NCBI RefSeq assembly: GCF_040436315.1
Contig: NZ_AP031572.1
Coordinates: 1,054,001 to 1,118,000, forward strand
Origin: Synechocystis sp. LKSZ1
GTDB taxonomy: Bacteria; Cyanobacteriota; Cyanobacteriia; Cyanobacteriales; Microcystaceae
DNA: 64,000 nucleotides
Direction: 5' to 3'
The notes under the pieces: generated by a model
Seen by the model: only the letters and a program-made list of their open reading frames with translations
Database searches by the model: none
What the model was told of the DNA's origin: nothing
Program-made: the position numbers and the translations under genes
Shown: positions 1 through 10,533 of the stretch, piece by piece
Numbering within the stretch: the first letter of the stretch is position 1
Layout of the letters: each line of letters begins with the position of its first letter

Positions 1-3000
1 GATTTTGCTGGGAAAATATTGGTTAGTTGGACTCAGGTTATTGCTACTGCTCACAATTCTGCTATCGGTTCCATTCAGTTGAGCATCCCCAACGGTAAAA
101 GGCACGGTTCCATTACCACCGTGGCGAATTGTAATGCCGCCGCCACCTTCAGGGCCGATGGTAGACAGACTCGCCTCATTATCATCTTGAGCAATAAAGC
201 GGCCTGTTGCTCGGAAAAAGCCCTCCGTTGTGATGTCTATACTTCCGCCTTGGTTAGCCCCCTGGGCATCGATAGAGACAACGGTAATATTCCCCGGCGC
301 TTCTAAGACGACATTACCGCCATTAGCGTTTCTTCCGCTAGTGTCAATGGTTCCTGTTGTAATTGACGTGCTGCTACCACTACGAATCAGGAGATCGCCG
401 CCGGTTTGACCCGACGTGTTAATAGCACCAGTGGTAATACTGCCCGGTGCGTTAAGCGTTATCGGCCCTCCTGCTGTACTCAAAGCCTGGGTAGTAATCG
501 CTCCCGTGTTTGCTGTGAGATCAAGGCCACGGGGTTCTATCCCCGAAAGCGTAACCCCTTGCATCAGGATGTTGTTTTGAGCAATTGCTGTTAAATCAAA
601 TCGGCCACTAATGTCTCCCAAGATTTGAAGATTTGTGCCACTGCGAAGAATCGTTGGGCCACCTAAAGTCACATTGCCGTTAAAGATTTGGCCTGCTGTT
701 GTGGTTAACGTTCCTGCGACTTGAGTAGGGCCCTGAATATCTAGGCTAGCCGCCGTCAGACCAGCATTGAATTGGGTTTGAGTAGTAGCGGTTACCGCCA
801 GGCCCTGATTACTGCTAACCGAACTGTTAAAAATCAGATTATTGCCTTGCAAACGACGCTCCCCATTGAAAACCACGGCATCATTAAAGATCTGATTTCC
901 TGAGGTTATAACATCTCCCTTGAGCACTGTTTTGCCTGCGGCATCGGTGGCTAAATTATCAATGGTAACTACGCGGTCAAATTCTGTGGTTCCCGAGGCA
1001 TTAACCGTTAAATTCCCAGGGCCACTCACCGTATTTTGGAAAGTGACGTTATTACCCGCCAGAGTACGATTGCCTGCCAACGTCACCGCATCACCATAGG
1101 TCTGGTTATTAGTGGTTGTGACATTCGCTTTTAGATTGGTTTGACCGGGAGCATCCGTTGTCAGATTTTGGACAGCAACTGCACCACCAAATTCTGTGGT
1201 TCCCGAAGCGTTAACCGTTAAATCCCCAGGGCCACTCACCGTATTTTGGAAAGTCACATTCTGGCCACTAAGAGTACGATTGCCTTCTAACGTAACCGCA
1301 TCGCCATAGGTCTGGTTATTAGTGGTTGTGACATTGGCTTTTAGATTAGTTTGACCAGGAGCATCCGTTGTCAGATTTTGGACAGCAACTGCACCACCAA
1401 ATTCTGTGGTTCCCGAAGCGTTAACCGTTAAATCCCCAGGGCCACTCACCGTATTTTGGAAAGTCACATTCTGGCCACTAAGAGTACGATTGCCTTCTAA
1501 CGTAACCGCATCGCCATAGGTCTGGTTATTAGTGGTTGTGACATTGGCTTTTAGATTAGTTTGACCAGGAGCATCCGTTGTCAGACTTTGGACAGCAACC
1601 GCGCCACCCAATTCTGTGGTTCCCGAAGCATTAACCGTTAAATCCCCGGGGCCACTCACCGTACTTTGGAAAGTGACGTTATTCCCCGTCAGAGTACGAT
1701 TGCCTTCTAACGTAACCGCATCGCCGTAGGTCTGGTTGTTAGTGGTGGTTACATTGGCTTTTAGATTGGTTTGACCGGGAGCATCTGTTGTCAGACTTTG
1801 GACAGCAACCGCGCCACCCAATTCTGTGGTTCCCGAAGCGTTAACCGTTAAATCCCCAGGGCCACTCACCGTATTTTGGAAAGTAACGTTATTACCCGTC
1901 AGAGTACGATTGCCTTCTAACGTAACCGCATCGCCGTAGGTCTGGTTGTTAGTGGTTGTGACATTCGCTTTTAGATTGGTTTGACCGGGAGCATCTGTTG
2001 TCAGACTTTGGACAGCAACCGCGCCACCCAATTCTGTGGTTCCCGAAGCGTTAACCGTTAAATCCCCAGGGCCACTCACCGTATTTTGGAAAGTAACGTT
2101 ATTACCCGTCAGAGTACGATTGCCTTCTAACGTAACCGCATCGCCGTAGGTCTGGTTGTTAGTGGTTGTGACATTCGCTTTTAGATTAGTTTGACCGGGA
2201 GCATCCGTTGTCAGACTTTGGACAGCAACCGCGCCACCCAATTCTGTGGTTCCCGAAGCGTTAACCGTTAAATCCCCAGGGCCACTCACCGTATTTTGGA
2301 AAGTGACGTTATTACCCGTCAGAGTGCGATTGCCTTCTAACGTAACCGCATCGCCGTAGGTCTGGTTATTAGTTGTTGTGATATTCGCTTTTAGATTGGT
2401 TTGACCGGGAGCATCCGTTGTCAGACTTTGGACAGCAACCGCACCTCCCAATTCTGTGGTTCCCGAAGCATTAACCGTTAAATCCCCAGGGCCACTCACC
2501 GTATTTTGGAAAGTGACGTTATTACCCGTCAGAGTGCGATTGCCTTCTAACGTAACCGCATCGCCGTAGGTCTGGTTATTAGTTGTTGTGATATTCGCTT
2601 TTAGATTGGTTTGACCGGGAGCATCCGTTGTCAGACTTTGGACAGCAACCGCACCTCCCAATTCTGTGCTTCCCGAAGCATTAACCGTTAAATCCCCAGG
2701 GCCACTCACCGTATTTTGGAAAGTGACGTTATTACCCGTCAGAGTGCGATTGCCTTCTAACGTAACCGCATCGCCGTAGGTCTGGTTATTAGTTGTTGTG
2801 ATATTCGCTTTTAGATTAGTTTGACCGGGAGCATCCGTTGTCAGATTTTGAACAGAAACTACACCACCCAATTCTGTGGTTCCCGAAGCATTAACCGTTA
2901 AATCCCCGGGGCCACTCACCGTATTTTGGAAAGTGACGTTATTCCCCGTCAGAGTGCGATTGCCTGTCAACGTCACCGCATCACCATAGGTCTGGTTATT

Positions 3001-6000
3001 AGTGGTGGTGACATTGGCTTTTAGATTGGTTTGACCGGGAGCATCAGTTGTCAGATTTTGGACAGCAACCGCGCCACCAAATTCTGTGGTTCCTGAAGCA
3101 TTAACCGTTAAATCCCCAGGGCCACTCACCGTATTTTGGAAAGTGACGTTATTCCCCGTCAGAGTACGATTGCCTTCTAACGTAACGGCATCGCCATAGG
3201 TCTGGTTGTTAGTGGTGGTTACATTCGCTTTTAGATTGGTTTGACCGGGAGCATCCGTTGTCAGACTTTGGACAGCAACCGCGCCACCAAATTCTGTGGT
3301 TCCTGAAGCATTAACCGTTAAATCACCAGGGCCACTCACCGTATTTTGGAAAGTGACGTTGTTCCCCGTCAGAGTACGATTGCCTTCTAACGTCACTGCA
3401 TCGCCATAGGTTTGATTACTGGTTGTTGTTACGTTTGCTTTCAGATTGGTTTGGCCGGGAGCATCGGTTACCAGGTTATTGACAGAAACCGCACCTTGAA
3501 ACTCTGTGGTTCCCAAAGCATTTACGGTTAAATCACCAAGGCCACTTACCGTATTTTGGAAAGTAACGTTATTACCCGTCAGAGTACGATTGCCTTCTAA
3601 CGTAACTGCATCACCATAGGTCTGGTTATTAGTTGTGGTTACATTGGCTTTTAGATTGGTTTGACCGGGAGCATCAGTTGTGAGATTTTGGACAGCAACT
3701 GCACCAGCAAATTCTGTGGTTCCCGAAGCATTAACTGTTAAATTCCCAGGGCCACTCACCGTATTTTGGAAAGTGACGTTGTTCCCCGTCAGAGTACGAT
3801 TGCCTTCTAACGTCACTGCATCGCCATAGGTTTGATTACTGGTTGTTGTTACGTTTGCTTTCAGATTGGTTTGGCCGGGAGCATCGGTTACCAGGTTATT
3901 GACAGAAACCGCACCTTGAAACTCTGTGGTTCCCAAAGCATTTACGGTTAAATCACCAAGGCCACTTACCGTATTTTGGAAAGTAACGTTATTACCCGTC
4001 AGAGTACGATTGCCTTCTAACGTAACTGCATCACCATAGGTCTGGTTATTAGTTGTGGTTACATTGGCTTTTAGATTGGTTTGACCGGGAGCATCAGTTG
4101 TGAGATTTTGGACAGCAACTGCACCAGCAAATTCTGTGGTTCCCGAAGCATTAACTGTTAAATTCCCAGGGCCACTCACCGTATTTTGGAAAGTCACATT
4201 CTGGCCACTGAGGGTGCGATTGCCTTCTAACGTAACTGCATCACCATAGGTCTGGTTATTAGTTGTGGTTACATTGGCTTTTAGATTGGTTTGACCGGGA
4301 GCATCCGTTGTCAGACTTTGGACAGCAACCGCGCCACCCAATTCTGTGGTTCCCGAAGCATTAACTGTTAAATTCCCAGGGCCACTCACCGTATTTTGGA
4401 AAGTCACATTCTGGCCACTGAGGGTGCGATTGCCTTCTAACGTAACTGCATCACCATAGGTCTGGTTATTAGTTGTGGTTACATTGGCTTTTAGATTGGT
4501 TTGACCGGGAGCATCCGTTGTCAGACTTTGGACAGCAACCGCGCCACCCAATTCTGTGGTTCCTGAAGCATTAACCGTCAAGTCCCCAGGGCCACTTACC
4601 GTATTTTGGAAAGTGACGTTATTCCCCGTTAGAGTACGATTGCCTTCTAAGGTAACTGCATCACCATAGGTCTGATTATTGGTTGTGGTTACATCCCCCT
4701 TCAGGTTGGTTTGTCCGATGGCATCTGTGTTTAATTCATTGACATTGATCGTCTGATCGAATTGCGTTAAACCACCACTATTTACTGTAACCAGACCGAG
4801 AGATTGTTGATCACCAATAGCTTCATTAGCTGTAATATTTCCAGTTCCGGTATTAATCGTAAGATTATAAAAAGAACTGCTACTATCTACCTGGCTATTA
4901 ATAGTACCTCCAAAGCGAATATCAGTGTTATCCGTCGTAGTCAAAGTCAAGTCTTTAATTAAAACGACGGGGCCAGTAAAAGTTTGAGAACCTTGACTAC
5001 GAATTAATCCGCCCAAATTGCTAGTTCCTGAGAAGGTCAAAGGGCTATCACTTTCAATATCTGTGCCAGTAAGGCTGGTTAGGCCTAAAAGACCGGGCTG
5101 TTCCTGAGGAGTGGTTAATTTTTGGTTATAGATGCCCGCACCAGTGTCAGCCAGGTTGCCCAGGATGGTTGTATTGTTGATATTAGTCAAGCCTCCTAAA
5201 TTATAAATACCGCCTCCTTGGTTGGCCTGATTATTGAGAATCGTACTATCTGAAAGAGTTAGGGTTCCTGACAAGTTAAAGATGCCTCCCCCCGCTCCAG
5301 CGACATTATTCGCAAAAGAACTATTGGTAAGGGTGACAGTGCCACTGTTATTGTAAAGACCAGCACCGGCATCGGCTTTGTTACCAGATACGGTTATCGC
5401 ACTCGCATTAATCTCACCCTTAAAGTTGTAAATTCCTCCTCCCTCTAGAGTCGCAACATTATCTGTAAAGGTGGTATTAGTGAGAGTGACTAATCCAGTT
5501 TCAGTAATAGGGATTTCAGTCGTATTAATGTTGTATAATCCCGCACCTTGGCTCGCTGAGTTACTGGAAAAACTACCGCCAGAAACCGTGAGAACCCCAT
5601 CTAAATTAAAGAGTCCACCACCGATATCTGAAGCATTACGAGCAAAGTTTACGTTGGTGAGAGAAGCCGTGCCGGAATTGTTATAAAGACCTCCCCCAGA
5701 AGATTGGGCCTGATTATCGGAGAGAATACTGTCTGCAATAGTTAAGCTGCCATTATTATTAATGATTCCTCCGCCCTGAGTATTGGCAATATTATTGGCA
5801 AGAGTACCATTGGTGATATTAACCGTAGCTCCTAAACCGGTGTTGTTGATGCCACCGCCGGTTGAAGCCTCATTTCTTAAAAGACTACTGTTGATAATAG
5901 AAACTTGACCGGCAGTAACCAACTGATCAGTACTAACATAATTGCTGTTAAAAATTCCGCCGCCTTCTTCGCTAGCTGTATTACCTGTCAGTTGACTATT

Positions 6001-9000
6001 ATCGGTAATGCTAATCAGGCCACCTTGGTTATAAATTCCTCCCCCTTGGCGAGCCGTATTATCTGCCAAAGAAGTACTAATAATTTTAATCTCAGAGAAA
6101 TTAACAACTTGTCCATCTGTAAGAGACTGAACACTATTGTAAATTCCACCGCCTCGATCGGCAGTATTATTGCTTAGAATGCTATCCGTTAAGTTGACAC
6201 TTCCTCCGAAATTTCGGAACCCGCCACCTGCATCACCTGCACGATTGTCTGATAACGTACTGAGACTGATATTGAGAATTGCACCCTCACCATTCCAAAT
6301 TCCCCCTGCGATGGAGGTAGCATTGTTCTCGGAAATAAGGCTGTTGGTAATGGTAAAAACGGCATTCTGACCCCGATTATAAATCCCACCAGCACTAATA
6401 GCACTATTATTGACAATAGTGCTATCGCTCAGGCTGACAGTGCCACCATTGGTAATAGCGCCGCCCCCTGCTTCTCCCCCTTGGTTCCCTGTAAACGTGC
6501 TACGGGTAATTATTGCTGTTCCTCCATTGAGAAGTCCAGCAGCACCACCAGTGGCGCTCGTAGCGTTATTAGAGACAATGCCATTGTCTAGGGTGAGGAG
6601 TGCTACCCCCAAATTACTGATTCCTCCCCCTGCAGTCTCAGTGTAATTATTCTCCAGTTTGCTATTGATGATATTGGCCGTACCTTGGTTGGCGATCCCT
6701 CCTCCAAAAAAGCCGGCATAATTGTTGGCAATAGTACTATCACTGACGTTAAGGTTCCCCCCCGAAAGCACGTCAATCCCTCCACCGGTTGAAAGATTGG
6801 TTCGATTATTAACCACCACGCTATTGTTTAGATTGAGCGTGCTACCTGTTCCAACCAAAAGGCCACCACCCCCTGGATCACTGCCTTGACCGGGGGTATT
6901 GCCGCCAGTAATAGTCAGACCCTCAATGTTGGCAATAACTCCCTCGCCAAAGATGTTAAAAACCCGGTTAGCGCCATCGCCCTGCACCGCCAAATTTTCG
7001 GCTCCCAGGCCAGTAATGGTTAAATTTTTATCAATTTGCAGTTCTCCGAGGGCCAACAAGATGCTGTTACCACTTAGGGCCGGGTTAAATTGAACTGTTC
7101 CTCCTGTGTCCGTATAGGTAATGGCTTCGCGTAGGGTGACATTGCCGGGAGTGAGCACGTCATCAAAAATATCGCCTAGTTGATCCACCACCAGACTGGT
7201 ATACAAGGTATTGGTTAAATCAAAGACGGTGTCATTTAGGCCTGGGGCGCTAGCAATGACGCTATAACTTCCCGCCACGGTGTTGGCGTTGGCCCCGGTA
7301 CGAACAAAACCACTGCTGTCTAGGCTTAATGTTTGGCTCGGTAAGATGGCGCTCGGGCCTGATTCTGGCACCAGGAATGTCACCAGACCGCCCTCCACTG
7401 GCTCTCCAAAGGGACTAGTAACCTGGAGGCCTAAGGGATTGCTAAAACTTGAGCCCACAGGAGCTGACTGGGGAGTACTATCGGGCAGGACTGTAACCGT
7501 AAAACCTCTGGACTCAAAGGCCCCGATATCACGCGGGCCAACTGCAGTAATGCCTCGCTGATCCGTTGATTCGGCCCCAGAGCCCCCGGCATCAATGGCA
7601 GGACTACCGGGAAGTAGAGCCAGAGTTGGTGTACTGCCACCATAGTTACCCAAGGCCGAGAGCACGGGATTAAGGGGATTACTTTCCGTTCCCACCAGAG
7701 TGCTAAGGGAAAAGCCATTGCTCCCATTGTTATTGCCGATCAAATTATTGCCTTGGTCAATCACATCGCCCTGGACATCGGGAAAGGCTCCGCTATTGCC
7801 CGCGACAATGGTATTTTGCAGACTCACGACGCTATTCTCTCCGTAGAGACCGCCACCCGACTGGGCTGTGTTGCCAAAAATCGTACTGCTATTGATGTTG
7901 GTAATACTAGCTGTTGAACTTTCGCTCTTGTAGGAGATTGCTCCACCCAGTTGCCGAGCTGTATTGTTATAAAAAGTACTATTTTTGATAGTGACCTGGC
8001 CATCACTACTCAATAGACCACCACCCGTATCACCAGCCTGGTTATTGGCCAGAGTTGTATTACTGATATTCAACGTTGCTAGTACGTTTTTAATGCCTCC
8101 GCCAGCGCTTTCAGCTTTGTTATCAATTAGCGTACTATTGCTGAGGTTAACTATACCGAGATCATTGTAGATCCCCCCCCCAGATACGCTAGCCTGATTT
8201 TGAGACAGAGTACTATTATCGATCGAGGTTGTTCCAAGATAGTTATACAGGCCTGCACCATCTGAGCTTTGGTTAAAAGAGATAGTACTATTGCTTAGGG
8301 TGACAGTTCCGCCATCGTTGTAAATCCCACCGCCAGTGGTAGCCTGATTCAAAGACAAAGTACTACTATCGATAGTGGCAGTTCCACCAAGGTTATAAAT
8401 TCCTCCCCCGAAACTGGCCTGATTACCAGACAGCAAAACACTGGTCAGATTAACAATGCCACCGTCGTTGTAAATCCCTCCCCCGGAACTAGCATTACCA
8501 TTCTGAATCGTAAGATTCGCTAGTTTGACGTTGGCCGTAGGCAAAATTTCAAGAACACTAGCTACTCCCGCACCATCAAGAAAAGTCTGGCTTCCATTGC
8601 CGTTGATGCTGAGGGCCTTAGAGAAAACGAGGGGAGACCCCTTCTGATAAAAACCCAGGCCAGGGCCAAGATTAATCACCACAGTTCCGGCCACATCACC
8701 GATGGCATCATGGGCACTCTGTAAGGATTGGCCCAGTTCCTGGGGAAGACTGATATCGCCATTAACCGCATTTAAATCAAAAATCAAGCCACCCGTACTG
8801 GTTAAATTGATGGTCGGTACGATGTCAGCGTCCTGCACGAATAAGCGTCCCGTTAAGCGGAGAGTTGCGCTTCCGCCCCCGGATTGAAAGATCGAATTGA
8901 GTAGGTAAATATCTCCAGCTTCAGTACCAGAACCTGCTGTCGTAATCGTGATATTGGTGCCGCTATCGAGGGTATTTTCAATTTGGAACGGAGTAATCGT

Positions 9001-10278
9001 GCCATTACTACCAATAAAAACATTCTGGGGGTCGAGCAGCCACAGGCCATTGGCCCCCGCCGTAGCCCCGGCCAAAACCGTCGCTCCCCGAACATCTAAT
9101 GCCCTTTTTCCGGAGGTTTCCACCTGGCCTCCATCTCCGCCAAGTGGCCCTCCCCTGGCAGTGGCTGTTCCCTGGAAGCGAGTATTCTGTTCTGACCAGA
9201 CCACAATCTGACCGCCGTCTCCCTGTTGGCTAGCATCTACGTTTAGACGGGAGTTGGCATCCACAATCGTCTGCTGAGACGCAGGCAAACTGGGCAGGCC
9301 CTGGGCATCTCCCCCCAGACGAATCGTTCCACCGCCCTGACTTCCAGAGGCGTTGAGGGTGGCCCCCTGGAGTTGAACTTGATTACCAACAACAGTGATA
9401 TTGCCGCCCTTTGTAGCCTGGGTATCCAGTGTTCCTCCTACCTGGGCCGTTGCACTGGGGACTAGGGCCTGATTAGCCAATTGCGGATCCAGTTTTTGGG
9501 CCCCCTGGGTCAGTAGAGTGGGTAGGTCGAGGGGATTAATCCCTTGGGTACTAATCGTGCTGGGGGATAGCTCTAGCTCCAAGCTGACTAAATTGCCTGG
9601 CCGGGATAGGCGGACGCGATTGGTGCCGGGAATAGCGGCAATGGTAATGTCACCGCCAGGAGCCTTCAGTGTTCCCGTATTGATCACAGAGCCCCCCACC
9701 AGCAAGAGGTGTTGGCCCTCGGCCACCGAGAGATTTCCCGTATTGATGATGGCCGCTGGATTGGCCAAGTCAAAGGCAAATTGATTGGGATTACCTGTTA
9801 ACTGGGCGTAGTCAGGACGGCCTACAACATTAAACCACTTGTCCTGCTCAAAGCCGATGCCGGTGGCGGTGGTAACGGCAAAATCACCAGTAAGATTTAA
9901 ACGAGCATTCGGCCCAAAAATAAATCCAGCCGGATTCATGATGAATAAATTCGAGTTGCCCCCCGAAACCTGGATCAGACCATTGATCAGGGAAGCATCC
10001 CCTCCTACCACGCGGGTCAAGATGTTACGAATTTGGGGATTGGTCAGAAAGTTAGCAATTTGTTCCTGGGTCAGGCCAAATTCTCGTAGGCTGTGAAATA
10101 AATTCTGCCCGGCTTGGGTTCCGCCGCTGATATCAAATTGGTTGTTATGTTGATTGACTACTGTCCCCGTACCATCGGGAGCGGCCGTAATCTGGGCCAG
10201 GGAGGGGAGGGATAGGCCGCTCCATCCGGCAAAAACCAGTAACCAGTAAATGCACCGACGGAAGGAAGAGAAAGGCAT
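1..10278 (-). CDS. Giant filamentous-haemagglutinin-type secreted adhesin, 3' end beyond the left edge
   Basis: The minus frame from the ATG at 10278 stays open to the window edge, at least 3426 codons; I checked the first 600 bases for stops and found none. Residues 1-29 look like a signal peptide ending near LPSLAQ. A two-partner-secretion haemagglutinin domain follows (about 30-330, with the typical NPAGFIFGPNARL stretch). Two blocks of short GGGIYN-type repeats (about 590-830 and 1130-1710) should fold as right-handed beta-helix. Then come 18 tandem 70-residue units (about 1860-3130), and a C-terminal stretch with the GGGGITIRHGG motif seen in cyanobacterial CHAT/haemagglutinin proteins. 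It is probably exported by a TpsB-type outer-membrane partner, which is not in this window. Function is inferred as a surface adhesin or cell-wall-associated protein; the C-terminal domain is unseen. Confidence 0.9.
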   Translation of the reverse strand, partial: MPFSSFRRCIYWLLVFAGWSGLSLPSLAQITAAPDGTGTVVNQHNNQFDISGGTQAGQNLFHSLREFGLTQEQIANFLTNPQIRNILTRVVGGDASLINGLIQVSGGNSNLFIMNPAGFIFGPNARLNLTGDFAVTTATGIGFEQDKWFNVVGRPDYAQLTGNPNQFAFDLANPAAIINTGNLSVAEGQHLLLVGGSVINTGTLKAPGGDITIAAIPGTNRVRLSRPGNLVSLELELSPSTISTQGINPLDLPTLLTQGAQKLDPQLANQALVPSATAQVGGTLDTQATKGGNITVVGNQVQLQGATLNASGSQGGGTIRLGGDAQGLPSLPASQQTIVDANSRLNVDASQQGDGGQIVVWSEQNTRFQGTATARGGPLGGDGGQVETSGKRALDVRGATVLAGATAGANGLWLLDPQNVFIGSNGTITPFQIENTLDSGTNITITTAGSGTEAGDIYLLNSIFQSGGGSATLRLTGRLFVQDADIVPTINLTSTGGLIFDLNAVNGDISLPQELGQSLQSAHDAIGDVAGTVVINLGPGLGFYQKGSPLVFSKALSINGNGSQTFLDGAGVASVLEILPTANVKLANLTIQNGNASSGGGIYNDGGIVNLTSVLLSGNQASFGGGIYNLGGTATIDSSTLSLNQATTGGGIYNDGGTVTLSNSTISFNQSSDGAGLYNYLGTTSIDNSTLSQNQASVSGGGIYNDLGIVNLSNSTLIDNKAESAGGGIKNVLATLNISNTTLANNQAGDTGGGLLSSDGQVTIKNSTFYNNTARQLGGAISYKSESSTASITNINSSTIFGNTAQSGGGLYGENSVVSLQNTIVAGNSGAFPDVQGDVIDQGNNLIGNNNGSNGFSLSTLVGTESNPLNPVLSALGNYGGSTPTLALLPGSPAIDAGGSGAESTDQRGITAVGPRDIGAFESRGFTVTVLPDSTPQSAPVGSSFSNPLGLQVTSPFGEPVEGGLVTFLVPESGPSAILPSQTLSLDSSGFVRTGANANTVAGSYSVIASAPGLNDTVFDLTNTLYTSLVVDQLGDIFDDVLTPGNVTLREAITYTDTGGTVQFNPALSGNSILLALGELQIDKNLTITGLGAENLAVQGDGANRVFNIFGEGVIANIEGLTITGGNTPGQGSDPGGGGLLVGTGSTLNLNNSVVVNNRTNLSTGGGIDVLSGGNLNVSDSTIANNYAGFFGGGIANQGTANIINSKLENNYTETAGGGISNLGVALLTLDNGIVSNNATSATGGAAGLLNGGTAIITRSTFTGNQGGEAGGGAITNGGTVSLSDSTIVNNSAISAGGIYNRGQNAVFTITNSLISENNATSIAGGIWNGEGAILNISLSTLSDNRAGDAGGGFRNFGGSVNLTDSILSNNTADRGGGIYNSVQSLTDGQVVNFSEIKIISTSLADNTARQGGGIYNQGGLISITDNSQLTGNTASEEGGGIFNSNYVSTDQLVTAGQVSIINSSLLRNEASTGGGINNTGLGATVNITNGTLANNIANTQGGGIINNNGSLTIADSILSDNQAQSSGGGLYNNSGTASLTNVNFARNASDIGGGLFNLDGVLTVSGGSFSSNSASQGAGLYNINTTEIPITETGLVTLTNTTFTDNVATLEGGGIYNFKGEINASAITVSGNKADAGAGLYNNSGTVTLTNSSFANNVAGAGGGIFNLSGTLTLSDSTILNNQANQGGGIYNLGGLTNINNTTILGNLADTGAGIYNQKLTTPQEQPGLLGLTSLTGTDIESDSPLTFSGTSNLGGLIRSQGSQTFTGPVVLIKDLTLTTTDNTDIRFGGTINSQVDSSSSFYNLTINTGTGNITANEAIGDQQSLGLVTVNSGGLTQFDQTINVNELNTDAIGQTNLKGDVTTTNNQTYGDAVTLEGNRTLTGNNVTFQNTVSGPGDLTVNASGTTELGGAVAVQSLTTDAPGQTNLKANVTTTNNQTYGDAVTLEGNRTLSGQNVTFQNTVSGPGNLTVNASGTTELGGAVAVQSLTTDAPGQTNLKANVTTTNNQTYGDAVTLEGNRTLSGQNVTFQNTVSGPGNLTVNASGTTEFAGAVAVQNLTTDAPGQTNLKANVTTTNNQTYGDAVTLEGNRTLTGNNVTFQNTVSGLGDLTVNALGTTEFQGAVSVNNLVTDAPGQTNLKANVTTTSNQTYGDAVTLEGNRTLTGNNVTFQNTVSGPGNLTVNASGTTEFAGAVAVQNLTTDAPGQTNLKANVTTTNNQTYGDAVTLEGNRTLTGNNVTFQNTVSGLGDLTVNALGTTEFQGAVSVNNLVTDAPGQTNLKANVTTTSNQTYGDAVTLEGNRTLTGNNVTFQNTVSGPGDLTVNASGTTEFGGAVAVQSLTTDAPGQTNLKANVTTTNNQTYGDAVTLEGNRTLTGNNVTFQNTVSGPGDLTVNASGTTEFGGAVAVQNLTTDAPGQTNLKANVTTTNNQTYGDAVTLTGNRTLTGNNVTFQNTVSGPGDLTVNASGTTELGGVVSVQNLTTDAPGQTNLKANITTTNNQTYGDAVTLEGNRTLTGNNVTFQNTVSGPGDLTVNASGSTELGGAVAVQSLTTDAPGQTNLKANITTTNNQTYGDAVTLEGNRTLTGNNVTFQNTVSGPGDLTVNASGTTELGGAVAVQSLTTDAPGQTNLKANITTTNNQTYGDAVTLEGNRTLTGNNVTFQNTVSGPGDLTVNASGTTELGGAVAVQSLTTDAPGQTNLKANVTTTNNQTYGDAVTLEGNRTLTGNNVTFQNTVSGPGDLTVNASGTTELGGAVAVQSLTTDAPGQTNLKANVTTTNNQTYGDAVTLEGNRTLTGNNVTFQNTVSGPGDLTVNASGTTELGGAVAVQSLTTDAPGQTNLKANVTTTNNQTYGDAVTLEGNRTLTGNNVTFQSTVSGPGDLTVNASGTTELGGAVAVQSLTTDAPGQTNLKANVTTTNNQTYGDAVTLEGNRTLSGQNVTFQNTVSGPGDLTVNASGTTEFGGAVAVQNLTTDAPGQTNLKANVTTTNNQTYGDAVTLEGNRTLSGQNVTFQNTVSGPGDLTVNASGTTEFGGAVAVQNLTTDAPGQTNLKANVTTTNNQTYGDAVTLAGNRTLAGNNVTFQNTVSGPGNLTVNASGTTEFDRVVTIDNLATDAAGKTVLKGDVITSGNQIFNDAVVFNGERRLQGNNLIFNSSVSSNQGLAVTATTQTQFNAGLTAASLDIQGPTQVAGTLTTTAGQIFNGNVTLGGPTILRSGTNLQILGDISGRFDLTAIAQNNILMQGVTLSGIEPRGLDLTANTGAITTQALSTAGGPITLNAPGSITTGAINTSGQTGGDLLIRSGSSTSITTGTIDTSGRNANGGNVVLEAPGNITVVSIDAQGANQGGSIDITTEGFFRATGRFIAQDDNEASLSTIGPEGGGGITIRHGGNGTVPFTVGDAQLNGTDSRIVSSSNNLSPTNQYFPSKI
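890..4690 (-). repeat. 18 in-frame tandem repeats of 210 bp (70 codons) inside the adhesin gene
   Basis: The anchor word ATTCTGTGGT (or a one-base variant) recurs exactly every 210 bases, from 981-990 to 4551-4560, giving 18 units. Each unit encodes 70 residues containing words such as NQTYGDAVTLEGNRTL and TVSGPGNLTVNASGT. Unit ends drift into related but divergent sequence on both sides, so the outer boundaries are approximate. Some blocks are almost identical: about 3325-3774 matches 3745-4194, a two-unit (420 bp) duplication, and the unit around 4150-4350 matches 4360-4560. No unit breaks the frame, which implies selection for the encoded repeat. Confidence 0.95.
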
Positions 10279-10533
10279 TGTGGACTTCGCTCCAGGCCAG
10301 GGAATAGTAGAAGGTTAACGCAGAAACAATGCTTGAGAGATCGTTTAATCGCTAGATAACTGCTCACCATCGCTGTTTTTCAAGATTTTTGCCAAGATAT
10401 CCAGCTTTTTCCCTTTCGCCTGGCATTATAGTCAGAGAAAACTTTACAGCATTTTCTACTGTCTTGATTTTCACAAATATTTACAGTCAAGTATTATCCT
10501 ACGGAGCCCCTCAATACAATCTGCTGTTAACGG

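Noticed and set aside
5471-9784. Many 60-98-codon ORFs on both strands inside the adhesin region
   Set aside because: They are shadows of one long open minus frame whose translation is a coherent haemagglutinin-type protein.
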